Below are positions 14,983-17,180 of a DNA stretch of 17,180 bases, piece by piece. The position numbers and the translations under genes were made by a program. Below the pieces are notes generated by a model, which ran no database searches, was not told the DNA's origin, and saw only the letters and a program-made list of their open reading frames with translations. The DNA is taken from assembly GCA_016839865.1 (NCBI GenBank), contig JAEOTN010000241.1, positions 1 to 17,180 of the forward strand, in the 5' to 3' direction. The stretch's first letter is position 1. Each line of letters starts with the position of its first letter. The stretch comes from Promethearchaeota archaeon. Its GTDB lineage: Archaea > Asgardarchaeota > Lokiarchaeia > Sigynarchaeales > MK-D1.

Positions 14983-16473
14983 ATGTCAAAATTTGAATTT
15001 CGACCAAAAGGAGTAATGCCAGCGCTGGTTACACCTTTTAACAAGGATGAATCTATCAATGAAGAGCAACTACGTGCATTGGTGCGTAGGCATATTGAAC
15101 TAGGGGTGACGGGTTTAGTACCATGTGGAACCACCGGGGAATTTGTAAACATGACTTTTGAAGAACGACTAGAAGTCATAAAGATTGTAGTGGATGAAGC
15201 AAATGGAAAAGTTCCAGTGATTGCAGGAACAGGGGAGACAGGAACCAAATTAGTAATTGATGCAACCAAGAAAGCTACGGATATTGGAGCAGATGCAGCA
15301 ATTATTGTTTCTCCTTATTACCTTAAACCGAAAGCTAAGGGGTTATATGATCACTATGCAACCATTGCTGAAAAAACAGATATACCAATTGTCTTGTATA
15401 ATATTCCTGTTTGCACAGGCTATAGTATTCCTTGGACAGTGATCGAGGATCTTGCAGATATTGATAATATTGTTGCAGTAAAAGATTCTAGTGGAGACCA
15501 TCGCTATTTTGCAGCATTGCTAGAAAAAGTAAGTGATAAAATCTCCGTCTTGATAGGTTGGGATGAGAATGTTTTAGCCGCATTCACTGGGGGGGCTGCT
15601 GGATTAATATTAGCTTCCGCAAATGTTATTCCTGAGATATATCTGGAGATGTTTGATCTCGTAAAGAAGAATAAGCTAATCGAAGCTCAAAATCTCATGA
15701 AGAAAATTCAGAAATTTGCGAGAATGATTGCAGGAACGGGGGCATTAGGAGTGAAATCTTGTCTGAATTTTATGGATGTTCCTGTTGGGAAATGTCGAAG
15801 ACCAATCATCATGGGAGATGCTTTGTCTTATGAACTACGGGATGAGTTCCGTATAGAACTAGAAAAACTAGGGTATATCGAGAAGAAAGAGATAAAGTTC
15901 GAAAAGGAGGAACAGGTATTAACCAGCAGATTCTTCAAAGTGGGAGTGACTCCTGAAAAGATCGCAAATTTCGATTTAAAAGTTGGAGAATCGCTTATAG
16001 GTTCTCGGGTTGAATTAGCACATATCGATCTTCTAATTGGGGATAAAAAAGGACCTGTAGGGCAAGCTTACGCTCGAGTTTTAACCGAATCTAATAAAGA
16101 AGAGCAGGAAGGATTACAAGTAATTCTAGAGCCTAATATGCAAGTAAAACCCGCAACTATCATGATTCCAACGGTAAAGCCAACTTCGCTCCGTCACGCC
16201 AGTCTAGTATATGGTCCCGCTCAAGCAGGAATTGCAAAAGCGATTATGCAGTGTGTTGAAGATGGTATCTTAGCCAAGGAATTATCAGAAGACTTGGTGA
16301 TGATCGTAAATGTGTTTGTGCATCCATCAGCAAGTAGTCGGAAACGAGTATTTATCAATAATTATAAAGCAACACGAAATGCGATAAGAAAAGCAATGGA
16401 ATCTCAACCAAGTGTGGATGAAGCTTTAGAAAACAAAGAGAACGCTCGTCATCCTCTTAGAAATGATCCGTAA
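14983..16473 (+). CDS. DHDPS/KDG-aldolase-family lyase fused to formaldehyde-activating enzyme (Fae)
   Basis: Residues about 8-300 are a full TIM-barrel of the dihydrodipicolinate synthase/N-acetylneuraminate lyase superfamily: CGTTGEF (48-54), catalytic Tyr139 in LYNIP and Schiff-base Lys167 in VAVKDSSGD. True DHDPS has an arginine in NxPxRTG; here the loop is NIPVCTG with Cys144, so it is more likely another pyruvate-type aldolase. After a charged linker (about 300-325), residues about 330-496 are a complete Fae domain: ESLIGSRVELAHIDLLIG (336-353) with the proposed catalytic His347, PNMQVKPATIMIPTV (384-398), YGPAQAGIAKAI (410-421), NVFVHPSA (443-450) and NYKATRNAIRKA (460-471). Fae condenses formaldehyde with tetrahydromethanopterin. 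The fusion suggests an aldolase that releases or uses formaldehyde, for instance 4-hydroxy-2-oxobutanoate to pyruvate + formaldehyde; the substrate is inferred. It is the second gene of the operon, and both domains look intact. Confidence 0.93.
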   Translation: MSKFEFRPKGVMPALVTPFNKDESINEEQLRALVRRHIELGVTGLVPCGTTGEFVNMTFEERLEVIKIVVDEANGKVPVIAGTGETGTKLVIDATKKATDIGADAAIIVSPYYLKPKAKGLYDHYATIAEKTDIPIVLYNIPVCTGYSIPWTVIEDLADIDNIVAVKDSSGDHRYFAALLEKVSDKISVLIGWDENVLAAFTGGAAGLILASANVIPEIYLEMFDLVKKNKLIEAQNLMKKIQKFARMIAGTGALGVKSCLNFMDVPVGKCRRPIIMGDALSYELRDEFRIELEKLGYIEKKEIKFEKEEQVLTSRFFKVGVTPEKIANFDLKVGESLIGSRVELAHIDLLIGDKKGPVGQAYARVLTESNKEEQEGLQVILEPNMQVKPATIMIPTVKPTSLRHASLVYGPAQAGIAKAIMQCVEDGILAKELSEDLVMIVNVFVHPSASSRKRVFINNYKATRNAIRKAMESQPSVDEALENKENARHPLRNDP

Positions 16474-16491
16474 AAATTAGAAATTACAAAT

Positions 16492-16773
16492 TTATTCTTC
16501 TTTTTCTTCTTCCTCAGAAGAGGAACCGCCTAGAATTCCTTCCAGTATATCAGCTTTCATGTCGTCGATTTTGTTAATAAGTTTCGTCCAGGATTTCTTA
16601 TCGTTTAGGGTATTTCGTTTATCATCGACCATATCATTAACGAGTTGTATAACTAGATCAGAATTAGTTCTAGCCATGCCCCCAACTTTCACAAAATATT
16701 CCATGTACATAGCGATCTCTTCAGGTAATGTGAGAACCACCTTTCGAGTTTTTTCTGTTTTTGGTCTACCCAT
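16492..16773 (-). CDS. Ribbon-helix-helix (RHH) DNA-binding protein
   Basis: The 93 residues open with MGRPKTEKTRKVVLTLPEE. The beta strand (about 9-15), helix A (17-30), a G-x-A-R-T-N-S turn (32-38) and helix B (39-50) form a CopG/MetJ/Arc-like fold, which binds palindromic DNA as a dimer through the strand. A helical segment (about 58-80) and a very acidic SSSEEEEKEE tail follow. It is the second gene of a leftward pair, 29 bp after the 86-residue gene, and converges with an 18-bp gap on the aldolase-Fae gene. A palindrome upstream of the pair is a natural candidate for its own operator, which would make it autoregulating. No toxin-like partner is evident. Confidence 0.75.
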   Translation of the reverse strand: MGRPKTEKTRKVVLTLPEEIAMYMEYFVKVGGMARTNSDLVIQLVNDMVDDKRNTLNDKKSWTKLINKIDDMKADILEGILGGSSSEEEEKEE

Positions 16774-16802
16774 AGAGATCGCCTTTGTTCTTTTTTATCG
16801 TT

Positions 16803-17063
16803 TTATTCACGAATAACTTGTGAGAAATAATGTCGGCTCATAAACTTGGAATACGTTTCTTGGTCATATTGATCTTTGAATTGTTTGTTAATTTCTGATG
16901 TATACTCCGACACAGTGCTGGATACTGAATTATCTTCTGGTCCGGTAACTGGTTTTACATATTCATAAAGCTCTTGAAATAATTCAATTCGTCGCAAGTC
17001 ATTTCCTGTGACTTTTCTTTCCAATGTTTTTTCAAACCGATTCATATCGACACTTTTCGACAT
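16803..17063 (-). CDS. Unknown 86-residue protein, operon with RHH regulator
   Basis: I do not recognise it. It is polar and probably mostly helical, with basic residues near the start (LERKVTGNDLRRIE, 14-27), a Ser/Thr-rich middle (about 45-56) and an aromatic-rich end (MSRHYFSQVIRE). It has no cysteines, signal peptide or membrane helix. The start is ATG 17063; ATG 17045 is an in-frame alternative that would remove six residues. Its stop is 29 bp before the RHH gene, so the two are probably cotranscribed. It might be a second DNA-binding partner or an antitoxin-like protein, but nothing in the sequence proves this. Confidence 0.7.
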   Translation of the reverse strand: MSKSVDMNRFEKTLERKVTGNDLRRIELFQELYEYVKPVTGPEDNSVSSTVSEYTSEINKQFKDQYDQETYSKFMSRHYFSQVIRE

Positions 17064-17126
17064 TTTTTCAGATTCATCCCGTTTTTGGATCTTGTTTGTT
17101 ATTAACTAATTATTTGATCAAGACAC

Positions 17127-17142
17127 ACATATTTAAATATGT
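17127..17142. promoter_or_regulatory. Perfect 16-bp palindrome, candidate operator
   Basis: ACATATTTAAATATGT equals its own reverse complement and contains TATTTAAATA, so it could overlap a TATA box used in either direction. It lies 64-79 bp upstream of the 86-residue gene. A dimeric RHH protein, encoded in the same operon, would suit such a site. Confidence 0.5.
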
Positions 17143-17158
17143 CGTAAAAACATAATAA

Positions 17159-17180
17159 TTATTGTATAACAATACAATAA
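17159..17180. repeat. Inverted repeat with 9-bp arms at the window edge
   Basis: TTATTGTAT and ATACAATAA are exact reverse complements around AACA. The second arm reaches the last base of the window, so the repeat may extend further. It could be a second operator of the neighbouring regulator or belong to a gene beyond the edge. Confidence 0.45.

Noticed and set aside
14907..15269. Minus-strand open frame of 120 codons
   Set aside because: It lies opposite the end of the 427-residue gene and the clearly conserved aldolase barrel; composition is Ser/Thr-rich without any motif.
14983..15900. Annotation of the aldolase half as dihydrodipicolinate synthase (DapA)
   Set aside because: The arginine that binds aspartate semialdehyde is Cys144, and the Fae fusion points to other chemistry.
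1..17180. CRISPR arrays, insertion sequences, prophage, tRNA or rRNA genes
   Set aside because: No regularly spaced repeats, transposase or integrase genes, or cloverleaf or rRNA-like sequence were seen on either strand.

Overview
The window looks like a chromosomal segment of an AT-rich archaeon. The archaeal markers are the ABC protein RLI/ABCE1, a class I lysyl-tRNA synthetase, an archaeal-type CoaBC, a DUF2116-type zinc-ribbon membrane protein, a topoisomerase VI-B-like GHKL ATPase, a formaldehyde-activating enzyme (Fae) domain of the tetrahydromethanopterin kind, TATA-box promoters and T-run terminators. An Asgard-type lineage is a plausible guess from gene style (long acidic or lysine-rich extensions, a large subtilase with a cytosolic zinc ribbon), but no phylogenetic marker was tested. 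No tRNA, rRNA, CRISPR array, transposase or phage gene was seen, and no gene-free stretch exceeds about 230 bp.

Layout. Positions 1-4294 run leftward: rli (RLI/ABCE1), coaBC, then the 5' part of a GHKL ATPase gene whose 3' end lies outside the window. lysK diverges from rli across a 70-bp shared promoter region. It converges on a small zinc-ribbon membrane protein gene, which in turn diverges from a CxxCxxCC (YkgJ-type) metal-cluster protein gene. That gene converges, with a 1-bp gap, on a GTP-type PEP carboxykinase gene. A 1305-residue membrane-anchored subtilisin-like protease follows on the minus strand.

The most interesting part is 13.6-16.5 kb. From a clear TATA box and Shine-Dalgarno site, a two-gene rightward operon encodes an unrecognised 427-residue protein and then a 496-residue fusion: an N-terminal DHDPS/KDG-aldolase-family lyase joined to a complete C-terminal Fae domain. 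The aldolase keeps the Schiff-base lysine and catalytic tyrosine but lacks the arginine that marks true dihydrodipicolinate synthase. A simple reading is an aldolase that makes or uses formaldehyde, with Fae passing the formaldehyde to or from tetrahydromethanopterin. This resembles in logic the known Fae-Hps fusions but uses pyruvate-type aldol chemistry. The upstream protein may supply or consume the aldol substrate.

At the right end, a leftward pair encodes an unknown 86-residue protein and a ribbon-helix-helix regulator. A perfect 16-bp AT-rich palindrome and a second inverted repeat lie upstream and could be the operators.
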